NCBI RefSeq assembly: GCF_026914185.1
Contig: NC_070575.1
Location: 2,294,001 to 2,358,000, forward strand
Direction of reading: 5' to 3'
DNA length: 64,000 nucleotides
Source: Puccinia triticina
Taxonomy: Eukaryota; Basidiomycota; Pucciniomycetes; Pucciniales; Pucciniaceae
The stretch's first letter is position 1. Every line of letters begins with the position of its first letter. A model generated the notes under the pieces. It saw nothing but the letters and a program-made list of their open reading frames with translations, was not told where the DNA came from and searched no databases. Positions 44,166 to 55,200 of the stretch are shown here, in pieces. A program made the position numbers and the translations under genes.

Positions 44166-44654
44166 AGAGAATCTAAGCAGAAATCATAGAGTATAAATAA
44201 TCTCAACGGTAAATCAAAATAGGCAACGAAAAGTCGGGAGACAGAAGTAAAGATCTGTATCATGGATAAGGACTGAAGACATATCATGGGATGGATAGAC
44301 TTTCATTTGACAAGGAAGGGAAGTTTAAGCAAGGTTCATACACTAGTAGCTACAATATATGAGGATTAGTTTTGGAGTTTAGAGTTTAGGTTAGAGATAT
44401 TGGGTAAATGGATATAACTATTGGATTAGATATATCTACAAAGTTAGAAGTGTTAAGTGTTTGAGCTACTGGTTATGGATATTGTGCAGGACTTGATTCC
44501 AGTGTTAAAAGGAAAGATAGAAGTGCTGGTTTATGTCTAGGAACTATGAAGTAGATGTAGATTTTTTTTTTTTGCTCTTTGTTTCTTTTGTACCCTTTCT
44601 TGCTTTTGATACTTGAAACAGGAATGCTGCGGACAGCATTAAGTTGGGGGTGGA
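44121..44654 (+). other. Gypsy-1 region between pol and 3' LTR
   Basis: Non-coding, with an A-run at 44137-44161. It ends with AAGTTGGGGGTGGA directly before the LTR at 44655, which serves as the polypurine tract. Confidence 0.6.
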
Positions 44655-45827
44655 TGTGGTGTGCCAAATCTGTTTCAAGTATCAAATTGCATAAAGTCTT
44701 GGTTCACTGTATGAGAAGGAGGCATATTCTTGGATGTATTATTGCATGATTAGATTCTACAGGTCATTTAAACCCTAGTCACTCACTTGAACCACTAGGC
44801 TAGCTCCACTCAGTCAAAAGTTATTTGGATTAAACTGTTTGTGACATAACTCAATTAAATACTATAGAATTATATTTGGTAGTACATAGTATAGAATCAG
44901 GTACAAGTACATAGTTAGGGTGTAGTTTATACAGGTGCACACACGTACCCCTGTATGTTCGCATGACATCATCAGTCACATGTTGGATCACACGTTTATC
45001 AGAAGGCTCACTAGCTAAATTCCCTCAACGGAAGCTTCCATGCAGCAAAAATCCCTCAATGGAAGCTTCCATGCAGCAAAAATCCCTCACAGGAGAAGTC
45101 ACAACAGCATAAATCCCTCAACTGACTTCCCCACCAGCAAAAATCCCTCACATTTTACTATATAAGGAGCATGTCTTCCCTCCTCAGTGGGGGATGCCAG
45201 GTAGGAATCCTAATCAGAACACACATCTCACTCAGAAGCTACAAGCTAAAATCAACATAAATCCACTAGTGTGATCTCAATCAAGTTGCCCATCAACATC
45301 TTTCATACCTCAGAGGATATATAAGTAGTCAAGTAGCAAGCATCACCACTTGTGCTCTTAACAAGTCAAAGTGATCTTAACCCATTGTACTCTTAACTGA
45401 AGGTTAAGGAGGAGGGCAAAAGACACTTTGAATAGTTCACATCTTCCATTAGTCTTTTTTTTTCGCAACATTCTATATCTCAGCACATACTTCTCTCACT
45501 CAATAAACATATAAACCATATAAAACATATCTTACGTTCCTACTGATTTCCACCACCAACTCCATTTCCCCGTATCCACTCAACATTTCCGCTGAATTCA
45601 AGTTTGATCTAGGTTTGATTAGAGACTGCTACATATAGTTATCTCTATCATTAGTTTGCCACAACAATAAAAATAAATTTGTTGTGATAACTCTTGTGTA
45701 GTATTATAGAGGGGCAGGTCTTTCAAACCACCCGTAACAGTTGTAAAAGCTTCATACATACTTGAAATATTATAACTGCTATTTCCCCCTCGCAGAACTG
45801 CCACCCGTCCCAAAAGGAGTTCTCACA
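44655..45827 (+). repeat. Gypsy-1 3' LTR (1173 bp)
   Basis: Nearly identical to 33180-34353, with the same promoter array and a TATATAA box at 45159. It ends CTCACA at 45827, followed by the second ACAC. Confidence 0.9.
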
Positions 45828-48800
45828 ACACCCTTCCAGTCAGAGATGTGCAGCATGATGTGAGATCAATTTCTATCAGGCCTTCATCAGCGGGGGCAAA
45901 ATGCAGCGGGCAATTTTTCACACATTGTCCCCTTGCTCTTCCATACTCCACTCGCACCGCAGGCCTTCTGAAGCTGCATCAAAATTTTGTGGTCTTCAAG
46001 CCGGGAAGAGCCTCCTCTTGTGCTTCTACAGGCACCCAGGGTTCGTGGCATGTTTCGGGGTGTCCAAAGATGTCATGAACCCCATCCTCGCAAACCCAAC
46101 CGGTTAGGTTTTTGCCGCAGTCCAAACAAATGCGGGGCAGCCGTTCACCCCCCCAACAACCCGATCCGCCAGTTCAGACGCCATTCAGACACATCGATCC
46201 AACTGCAAGTCTTAGGTGGCCCTGCAATGGCCAACCATATCAGAGGCAGCTCGATCAATGGAGGTTAGTACATACTAGCTCAATCGACGATAGGCTCTCT
46301 CCTCATCCTGCTTTCGTTATTTTTTGTCCTATAAATCTATCACTAAGCCCACTTGCCTCCTCCATCCCCAGGCAGCATCAGCGATTGTATGGACCAGCAG
46401 CGATCGCATACTACTGGTCGTTTCATTCGCTCATCGGTGAACATTCAGTCTCGATCACCGTGTTTGTACTGTTTCAGCTCCTATCAATCCCTTCCCTCCA
46501 GCTTCCAAACAAATTTGAGATCTAAACTTGAAAAACTGACATTTCTATTTTTTCTATCTGCTCTGTTGCTCCCAAATCTGCCCTGATGAAGCAATCATCC
46601 TCGCCGATCGATTCAACCCAAACCAATTCGCTGGTCCGTTACCTCAACGTACAATGAGCCCGCAAGTTGATTGTTTCTCGTCTGGATCGATCGGCCCTCA
46701 ACTCGGGAACTTGAACCACACAAGTCCTCAAGCGAATGTGAGTATATTTTTGTTCTCTTTGCTAAGTTGCTTGTCATTGCTCACCACCTCAGTCAACAAC
46801 AAACTGATCTTTTTTTCCTTATCTCTTTCATCTCTCCAGCAGGGAATCAGCTCATTCGGTCCACGAGTGCCGGAGCGATTCGACTGGCAGCACAATAGCC
46901 TTTCGTCTCCCTTGCCCCCCCAGATGGGTTTCGATCCGGACCGCAATCGAGATCAATTTCCAGTTGAGCATCACCATCACCAGCGCCCGATCGATCGCTC
47001 ACTAAGCAGTTCGATTGCGCCCTTCAATCATTGGCTTCACTCTGGCAATCAGCCTGGACCTCCTCTCCCCGGTGCCAGCACACTCCTTCCTGCCTTTCGA
47101 GAGGGTCTTGCTCGTGTACCCGCTCCTCAACCGTCTCTCTCTCATCAAAGCTCGGTAGGGCATTGCACTGTTCACCCCCTTCCTCTCCGACCCACCGGCT
47201 TCTCACCAATCCCACCGTCCAACACCCAGACGATCAATCACCTGCCCATTTACTCCGCTCCAGCTGGAGTGATCAGGAACTTATCTCTCTCTCCTCCCGA
47301 TCACTCCAGCTGGCAATTGCCGATTCCCTTGGCGGGTGTGGTTGCTCCACCCCACTTCACTGCTGCGCAAGCCTCTCTCGGCACGAACCGTCCTGCTGAT
47401 TCCGGGTCGGCTTCTCTCTCCTACCCCATTCAAAATGGTCGAGCACATCCCTTGCCACAAGCCACTGATCAATCAATCCAGCCATTACAAATGCAACTGC
47501 CACCCCGGTAAGCCTTTCACACACTTTCTAAAAGTCATGCTATGTACTCATAACCCGCTTCTACCTACCTCGTTTCTTTTCCAAACTGCTCCTCTAGGCG
47601 TCAAGCTCCACCATTGGCAATCATCCTACCCAAGCAAATCAACACCAACCGGACACCGCTGCGTCTAAACAATCATTCTTTAGACCTCTCGCTTCCCGGT
47701 ACCATTCCGTCCGGATGCAGTATACATCACCCACGAGATCGAATTGCCAAACGATCAGCTGACACAACAAGCGACAATGGGTTTGCCAATACTGGTCGCA
47801 AGTACGCTCCTTCTGCTTCAGTCTTTTGTATTTTTCCAATCCTATTGTCCACCCCCTTCTCTCGTCATTGGATTCCATTGGTCCAGGGGGCAAGCATACT
47901 TTGCACCCGGCCATCCCTCCCCTCTTTGACTCTATCATCCATTCCCCTTTCTTTTAGTTGTAGCGGTGCTGGGGGCAAGCATAATTTGCACCCGCACTCG
48001 TCTACAACTCCACAACACTCCACACATCATCTCATCTCATCCTTCCCCCTTGGCAAACAACACCTGAGACCAGCCCGTATCTTTTGATTAGAATTAGGAA
48101 GCGTGTTCGTCCAAATCGAGCGTCCGCCCGATGGGCCAGATACCGAGCCAAAGCAGAGCTCTCGTTTGTCCTGCCGACTGAGGACGATGAAAATACCCAA
48201 GACCCCGAAAACGCCAAGCAAGCAATCGCAGCCGCCTCGGGCTCAAAAGCAACTTTCTACTACTTTGTGCCACCAACCCGTCAACACGATCCAAACCCAA
48301 GCAAACTTCTCACCTCCCAGGCTACGTTGAAAGCATCATACCGCGGCCTCTCGTTCGGTACCTGTGTCATTGCTCCACGCGGCGGCCCTGGTTTCTGCAA
48401 GTTCCAAACAATTCCCTTCTCCGAGATTTCGCCTGACCAGCTTCAAGGCTGGGAAAAGCTAGTATGCTTTTTCCTGGATCAAACCAACTACGTTGCTCCG
48501 GTGAAAAATAACGGGCCTCTTATGGGTGGTTGGATGTGGGCATGTGGATGGCGGAAGAGCTCAAAAAAGGAAGGATTTGGATGATATTGTTCGGTTGGTT
48601 GACTTGCGGCGATGATCAAGAAATGTTTATACAATGATCAAGACAAGGCCGCTGCGTATCGGGAGGCAAACGAGTGGATTGCTACACATCTTCAAGAACT
48701 TGCTCCGCGTGCATTCAAGGAGTATCGTGAAACACTCATCAAGGGCAACCTGCCTTCCATGGCTCATATGGAGTACCCCACCCCTTACAACATGTTTGAC

Positions 48801-49253
48801 TTCGCCTCGTTCTTCACTTTCACAATGCATAATTTCTTCAATGGTCCACACCAAGACACCGACGCCAACACCTGGACTCTATTTTGCTGGATTCCAATCT
48901 TCAACCCCGAAAATTCAAATCCGGATGATCCAATTTTGGCTGACGACGGTTTCAACATGATTGGTGGACAGTTCACTTTCCGTGACTTTCAGGTTTACAT
49001 TGACCTGAATAAGGTGGTTGGTGTCACTATGTGTGTCTTCAGGTCAGGCACTGATACACACCAGACTTTGGATGGTTGCTCTCCTTCTGAGAAGTATACC
49101 AGGATTGGTTTCTCCTGCCAGATGTCTGAAAAGATGTTGAATGCAGTGGTGGCTTACAGTGAAGGCCAAACAAAGGTAGCTGGGCAGAAGCAACAGGTAG
49201 AAGATGCTCAAAATCACATTGCCAAACAGAATTCAAAGAAATCTCAAAAATAA

Positions 49254-49763
49254 ACTACTTATTGTTGTTTTTATCTCCTTTTTTCCATATGCTTCTCTTG
49301 CTCAACTCCTCCTGTGCTGTGGTTTTTTTTTCTCAGCCTGTTTTGCGTTCTTTTGTGTTTAATATCTGATAAAATATTCTATGAGGCTATTTTTCCTTTG
49401 AAAAAAATCTGGAGTTCCATATCACTAAATAAATCCTCATCCTTAGCTCAATACACATACTGGGCAGCTATAATTATATTCTTATTAATTTAGTGGATCA
49501 AAGAGCACTGCCCATGGAGAAGCTGTTCACTGGAATAATTCTGAATTTATTATGTGATATTCCCATCAGCAATATGCTTTAAATTTTTTATGATACCCAA
49601 CATGTGGTTTCTGAATGCACATTATGTCTTATACTGAACCATCCTGCAAAGTGAAATGTAATTATACACTCCAAACATTTATCATCAGAATGTTGATTGT
49701 TCATCTTAATTATGAAATAGCCAAATGGGTGTGTTCTGATGTGTTCTTGCTTACGATGAAGAC
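49254..49763. other. Downstream of the dioxygenase gene in X; no gene
   Basis: AT-rich 3' region with AATAAA-like words (AATAAA near 49426) and no further coding signal. Confidence 0.4.
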
Positions 49764-50998
49764 TGTCAGGCTCGGTGATGCCAAGACACGAAGTCCTCTA
49801 GCTACACGAGTGACTGCGGCGAGTGGGCGCGTCTGTAGACGCGGTAAGATGATGGTTTATAAAGATTTATATCCCTGATGGGATGTAACGGAGGGGCCGC
49901 GAGAGCAGCGGAATGGTTAAGGTGCCCTCTGGGGCGGTTCTTACAGGGCCTGACAAGCAGGGGTAGTATTTCCTGTGTTGTCTGGGGTCCAACAAGCGGG
50001 GGTTGTTCGACAAGTTCCCAAGTATATAATTGATGGGGATTACTCCCAAGATGATAAAGAGAAAATGAGCTGGACTTACTGTTGGAGCAGGAGTCCAGCG
50101 ACGAGCAATGAATCTAAAAACAATCTAACACAAGCTGAGAGCGAACTGATCAACGAATATGTTCGGCGAAGTAGTGCGCTGCTGGGCGGTTAAAGTGATT
50201 GACGATTCTGGGGAGCCAGAGTCCTCCCAACACCGGCTTTTTATGCTGTTTCTGGGAGGCTCGTCGGCTCGCTATTCTCCTGGCTGGCCTTCCAATACAT
50301 TTTGTTGGAAGGCACAGCCTCTTTACTGGTCTTGCTACTCTTAAGACCCGTATCTCTTGGATACTGGTCGCAAGGAGGATTCTTCCTTCTCAGAACCTGT
50401 TTACTGAGTTCTACTCGGAATGACACGCTAGAGATCTTCTGCTCTCGAGTAGAGGATCACTAGGAGTCATTTCCTATGCGGAGCTCTTCGGCGATTCGTA
50501 TCCGAGTCTTTCCGCTACTGTTGCTGCGACGGAGCTCGGAAGAAGATTATTACCACGCGACCAGGTACTGTAGTTCTCTGAGTCGCGTGGCTTGGTTGTT
50601 TAGCCGCCTACCGGCGACTGTTGTTTCCATGCGACCAGGTATTACAGGCTGAGTGATTTAGCCGCTACCAAGCCCACGTAGTCTTCACACAACCAGTGGC
50701 TGTCTGCTGAGTATTACGTGGGTTTTCTGAGGGGGTCTTTTCATACAGGCTCCCTTGGTTTTGTTACTTGTACTTAGTTGGAATATATTGTACAGAAGAG
50801 GTTCTGGACCGCGCGGCGGTCCTCTTGGTGTCTAGCTTCTCTAGGAAGCTATTTGCAAGTAATTAAAACAATCAAAACTAATCTATGCTGCGCAGAGGTC
50901 CGCGCTGCGGTCTGCTCTGCACCCAGTTTACGGTGCTCTTGGCTGCGCTACCGGAGCTGCAGGCGGGGCTCTATTTTAGAATGGTAGCCCGGCTGACA
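49764..50998. mobile_element. Solo LTR A in element X (1235 bp)
   Basis: Begins TGTCAGGCTCGG and ends AGCCCGGCTGACA, so it starts TG, ends CA and has short inverted ends. It is flanked by identical AAGAC (49759-49763 and 50999-51003). No coding sequence lies inside. This is the expected footprint of LTR-LTR recombination of a retrotransposon that had inserted in X. It is clearly more G+C-rich than its flanks. Confidence 0.85.
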
Positions 50999-51003
50999 AA
51001 GAC

Positions 51004-51934
51004 ACACTTGAGAAATAATCCAAATATCCATCATAGCATGCTATGAAAGATTAAGCTCCAACTATTGTGACTGTTTGATCAGTGAAGTCGCTCATGTTAC
51101 TGCTGATCAGTTTTGCTTCAGCATATGTGTCCATCTGTTAGTGAATGATGTGAATCATTTGGAGGGACCTCAAGATACTCAGTACCAGAACACGCATTGA
51201 TGCTGCCTGTATATGGTAACCTACTTTGTCTAATTTCTGATTGGTGATTGGGGAATTTAATTTGGGGTTGCAGTGCAGATTACAAGACTATGTTATTTCT
51301 GTATCCTAGCCATTGAAAAAGCGGTATCAGTTCTTGACATAATACAAGTGAAAATCTGGCAAGTACAATTTGTGATGCACTACCAGAACTTTTCACAAGA
51401 AAATCACATGTTTTTTGATTGATTTATATTCTGTAGTGTTGCACCAGAGCCTCAGTGATGATGATTAGGTGGTTTGCCACATGCATGGTTCATTATTCTT
51501 AAGTCAAGAACTCCTTGTATTTAAAGGGGAAAAACCAGCAAGAATATGGTTGAGTTTAGGCACTTTCATAACACCAATAATTTATTTCTAAATAGATTCT
51601 GGTTTGAATGGATTGCAGCACAAATTGAGCAGTGTGGAAACAATGAGAAAAACATCATTAAATGAAATGCATAATTATATTGAAAACAGCCCTGTTTTTT
51701 GACAAAGAGTTGCCATTGCTTTCCAATGCAGTTGAACACAGGTTCTGGAAAAGATACAATAACTCAAATATGCCAGTTGGGGTGGATATCAGGTTGATAT
51801 GAAACCATGTCCAACATGAATTCAGAAAGATTCAGCATCAATTCAGCCACACTTGAGCATAAATTCAATACAAAATTACCCATAACTTGGAGCCAAGTCC
51901 TTAAAGGATTCTTAAAGGGTTCCTAAAGAGAGGG
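51004..51934. other. Element X right subterminal region, non-coding
   Basis: AT-rich, no gene. It would be the place for subterminal transposase-binding repeats. By eye I see only weak direct repeats such as AAAGGATTCTTAAAGGGTTCC at 51903. Confidence 0.4.
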
Positions 51935-51977
51935 GTGAAGGCACTTGCACGCAAGTGCTGAGCAAACATCCGTGGTG
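51935..51977 (-). repeat. Element X right terminal inverted repeat (43 bp)
   Basis: Ends ...GCAAACATCCGTGGTG followed by the TSD TAC (51978-51980). Partner of 13981-14023. Confidence 0.9.
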
Positions 51978-51980
51978 TAC

Positions 51981-52210
51981 CTGGGACAGCGTACGTGGAA
52001 GTCCCCTTTCCTCATCCTTCCACAACCACTCGTCTCCGCCTCGTGTACGCTGTTCTCAGGTAGAGTCCTTTCTCTTTTTCCTCTTTCTTTCTCTCATCTC
52101 TCTTCTTTTTGTTCCTTTTCCTTTCTTCTGTGTGGCTGATCTTGTGTAATGAAAATTATCCTTCCACAACCACTCGTCTCCGCCTCGTGTACGCTGTTCT
52201 CAGCCCAACA
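51981..52210 (+). repeat. Copia-2 3' LTR, right part
   Basis: The remaining 230 bp of the LTR after the element X insertion, matching 8877-9106 with two visible differences. It is followed by TCTCC, the second TSD of Copia-2. Confidence 0.9.
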
Positions 52211-52215
52211 TCTCC

Positions 52216-55200
52216 GACCGCGGCGTCTTGAGGAATACATCTTAGAACCAATGTCCAAAGAACCAGACGAGGAAGAGCTCCAAGGCGCACTACGCACATG
52301 TAGCATACTCAGCGAAGCTATCTCTAACGCTATCTTCAAGAGCGTTATCAACAATGAAAACGAGCAGGATCCTTACTCAATATGGTCAGACATAAAGACC
52401 ATCTACGCCTCCAACTCTCTACTGTCGGTGTTCCAGGTCTGGAAAAAATGGCTAGATATCCAATACAATAAGGATATGAACTCTTACATCGTCGAGATGG
52501 AAGAGAGTCTAGCCGAGTTCAGCTCTCTTGGCCTCAAGGTTCCAGATGTTCTCGTTGGATGCGGAATAGTGGGCAAGATTACAAAAAGGCGACCAATGCT
52601 GATGCAGGCGCTGTTCGCAGACCTTAAGGCCCTTGCTAAACCAAAGGAAATCATCGCAAAACTCCGCGACATCGGACGGCACGAAACAGCCACGAAGAGG
52701 AAATTTGTAGAGGACCCAGAGCCTACTTCAACATCTCTTGCCACAGGACCCAGTCGCAAGCCGAAGAAATCCTTGGCTCCGATCATCAGATGCAGCAAGG
52801 GAAAACACAACCCCAAAGCCACCTCGCACGTGGAAGCTGACTGTTGGACAATCAATCCAACCTTTCGCCCTCCAGAAAAGCACCTCCTCAAAAAGGAACG
52901 CCCACAGAAACGCCAACGGACTGCGTACCAAACCAAAGCTGATGAAGACAAAGAGGAGGCTCACCATGTTTTGCTAGTCAAGCCGTCATTTACCTACAAC
53001 ACAACGGCAACCAACAAGCCCCTGTCGACAATCTTAGACTCCTGCGCAAGCAATCATATGCTTAATTCGCTGGCATACTTCATTGACACCACCCCCGTTG
53101 TGGAACTACTCTTGGGATGAATAGATCTTGAGAGGGAATTGGTGCTTGAAGGGCTGCCTCTCAGGGGAACAAGAAAAAGAATATAAGAGTGTGGACTCTT
53201 ATGGAAAGGTGTGGCAATGGAGATTTCTTGAGGTATGTCTGGGGAATTTTCTCTAATCTAATATCTTTAATTCACAGGTGACAAGTTTGTCCAATCTGAT
53301 TTATTGGCATAAACTAGGCTAATGAAGGCTGACCAGTAATTTCTCTAATTTCTGATAGGGAACAAATGAAGAGGAAAACAACCCAGTTTTTATACACAAG
53401 AAAGAGGAGCCATGATGAAACAAGGATAACCTGAAGGGAAGCATAGAACATTCTACTTCTATAGGATGAAACAGCCATGTGGTCAGAGTAGTGGGTCAAG
53501 GAGTCACGTGATGGTGTAATAGTGGGTGGGGATGATGCCATCTTCTGGGGGCTATGGTGCAATCTTCCTAGTTGGAGGAGGGGATATGTGAGACCTAACA
53601 GGGGTAGAACATTCTATGATCTAAGATAGGAGGAGTTAGGTGTTTCAGGAAGTGTTTCAGGAAGAAATAATCTAGGTGGGGTTTGGGGCTGTGTCTAGTA
53701 TAATGTGTATCATTTTGGGTTTGGAGGGTGAAAGGTTTCAAGGGTGCTTATACATCTTTGAGCACATGGTTCTAAGGAAACACTAGAAGAAGGGGGTAAC
53801 ATGTGATCTGGGTAGATGTTTGAGACTAGGAAGAGGGTTTATCCAAGAGAGGGGGAGTGTGGGAAGAAGGAATACTATTATCCAGGGTATGACCATTGAG
53901 TGGGGATGATGAGGGCCTTGGGCTTTGCTGACAAGGGGGCCAGAAGTATGGGATTTAGTCTTGAGGTGTGAAAGCCTTGTGATTGATGGTTGCTGGTTTT
54001 CTGGGTAGATCAGGATTGGCTTACCACACCGTCAACATCAGTCTCCTTACTGGAAGCGGTAAATCTGAGCTCGTGGCAATTGCTTGTGGCACAGCTTGGC
54101 TCCGCCTCCCTTCCGGCGAAACTCTGACACTGTCAGGAGCCCTCTATGTGCCGAAGATAACACGGAACCTAATCTCTCTTGTCCAGCTCTTGAACCACAA
54201 GGCAGCAATACGCGAAATCAATGGTGCCTTTGAGGTGCAAATTGATAACAACCGCCCCTTCCGAGTGGATCTCTCGAATGACTTGCTCGAGATAGCTGAT
54301 GTCTCTCCGGTGTCTCATTTAGCAACCGGGCTCAGCACCACGACTGCGGCTAGCATTTCCGACTTCCAAAAATGGCACAATAGACTCGGCCATGCTAGCT
54401 CAGGCCGCATTGCCCGAATGGTGCCGTAAAATCTCAATCTGGTGAAGACCCACGCGTGTAACGCATGCATGCAAGGAAAGATTGTCAGGATTCCATGCAA
54501 TGGCGCTTTCAAACCCGCAGACGCCTCAATGAGCATTGTCCACGCAGATCTGGTAGGACCTATCTCACCCCCGACAAACGGCGGAGCCCGGTACTTCCTT
54601 ACATTGGTAGACCAATTCACAGGCTTCATTCATACAACCATCCTCAAGGAAAAGAGCCAGGCCGCTCAGTCCATCCTGGACTTCAAGATATTTTTTGAGA
54701 AGCAGACTGGTCACCAACTGAAGAAACTCATCTCGGATGGCGGTGGTGAATTCGTAAACGGTACCTTGGCTGACTACCTCAAGGCTGAAGGGATACAACA
54801 TAACGTTGCCCCGGCTTATACGCCTCAAAACAACGGCTTTGCGGAGCGCGCTAACAGGACCATCATCGACATGACCCGCTGTCTCATGATGCAGGCCAAT
54901 TTTGCCCCGGAATGGTGGGCGGAAGCCGTGCAAACGGCAACTGCAACCACCAACTGCCTCCCATCTCTCGGCAAAAGCAAGCTTTGCCCGCTGGAATTGC
55001 TGTTCAACATCAAGCCCAACATCCAGTTCTTCAGGCCCTTCGGTTGCCGCGCGTGGATTGTCAAGCCAAAACCAAAGCGCGACTCAAAATTTGGTTCGAT
55101 CTCCTGGGAAGGAGTTCTTCTTGGCTACGCTTATGACTACTCGTCATACAAAGTCTTCCGCCTCGAAGACAAGGCCATCGTCACCGCAAAGCACGTACAC

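Larger units (their letters stand above)
33180..45827 (+). mobile_element. Gypsy-1, young Ty3/Gypsy retrotransposon with an antisense gene
   Basis: LTRs 33180-34353 and 44655-45827, TSD ACAC (33176-33179 and 45828-45831). By eye the two 1.17-kb LTRs differ at about four bases and one T-run length, so the insertion is recent. Gag-protease (34439-37723) and pol (40953-44120) are intact. They are separated by 3.2 kb containing a spliced gene on the opposite strand. Removing the element and one ACAC restores the frame of the dioxygenase exon. Confidence 0.9.
33028..49253 (+). pseudogene. TET/JBP-like 2OG-Fe(II) dioxygenase gene, interrupted by Gypsy-1
   Basis: The pieces 33028-33179 and 45832-46263 (first exon, split by Gypsy-1), 46372-46436, 46592-46737, 46840-47507, 47598-47801 and 48098-49253 join in phase to 941 codons. 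The N-terminal 550 residues are Pro/Ser-rich, and RKKRVRPNR could be a nuclear signal. The C-terminus matches fungal TET/JBP-like oxygenases: metal ligands H (48849) and D (48855) in PHQDTDANTW, the distal H (49059) in DTHQTLDG, and the 2-oxoglutarate R (49101) in YTRIGFSCQ. Such enzymes oxidise 5-methylcytosine or thymine in DNA. In-frame TGA codons at 46076, 48582 and 48600 each fit a former CGA (GFG-R-YCSVG-R-LAA). This copy cannot give full-length protein. The start codon is tentative. Confidence 0.7.
13981..51977. mobile_element. Element X: giant CACTA-like TIR transposon with cargo genes (38.0 kb)
   Basis: Two ends of one DNA transposon sit in the 3' LTR of Copia-2. The left end (13981) reads CACCACGGACGTTTGCTCAG and the right end, on the other strand (from 51977), reads CACCACGGATGTTTGCTCAG. 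About 36 of the first 43 bases match. The target TAC is duplicated (13978-13980 and 51978-51980), and removing X restores a 342-bp LTR exactly. A 3-bp TSD with CAC termini fits the CACTA/EnSpm group, and so does the Tnp2-like transposase it encodes. It also carries SNF2, TET/JBP-like, OB-like and four other genes. Without Gypsy-1 and the solo LTR its own length is about 24.1 kb. Several mismatches between the ends are CG against CA or TG. Confidence 0.85.
8765..52210 (+). mobile_element. Copia-2, Ty1/Copia retrotransposon split by element X
   Basis: Flanked by TCTCC at 8760-8764 and 52211-52215, inside Copia-1 gag. The 5' LTR is intact (8765-9106). The 3' LTR is cut in two by element X: 13869-13980 plus 51981-52210. 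The halves sum to 342 bp, exactly the length of the 5' LTR, once the duplicated TAC is counted once. Without X the element is about 5.4 kb. The two LTRs differ at about three positions by eye, so insertion was fairly recent, yet the coding frame already carries four stops. Confidence 0.9.

Noticed and set aside
13981..51977. Element X as a Starship, Helitron or KDZ transposon
   Set aside because: No tyrosine recombinase captain, no Rep/helicase of the Helitron type and no KDZ cysteine-c cluster were seen. The Tnp2-like protein with 3-bp TSD and CAC ends fits CACTA better.
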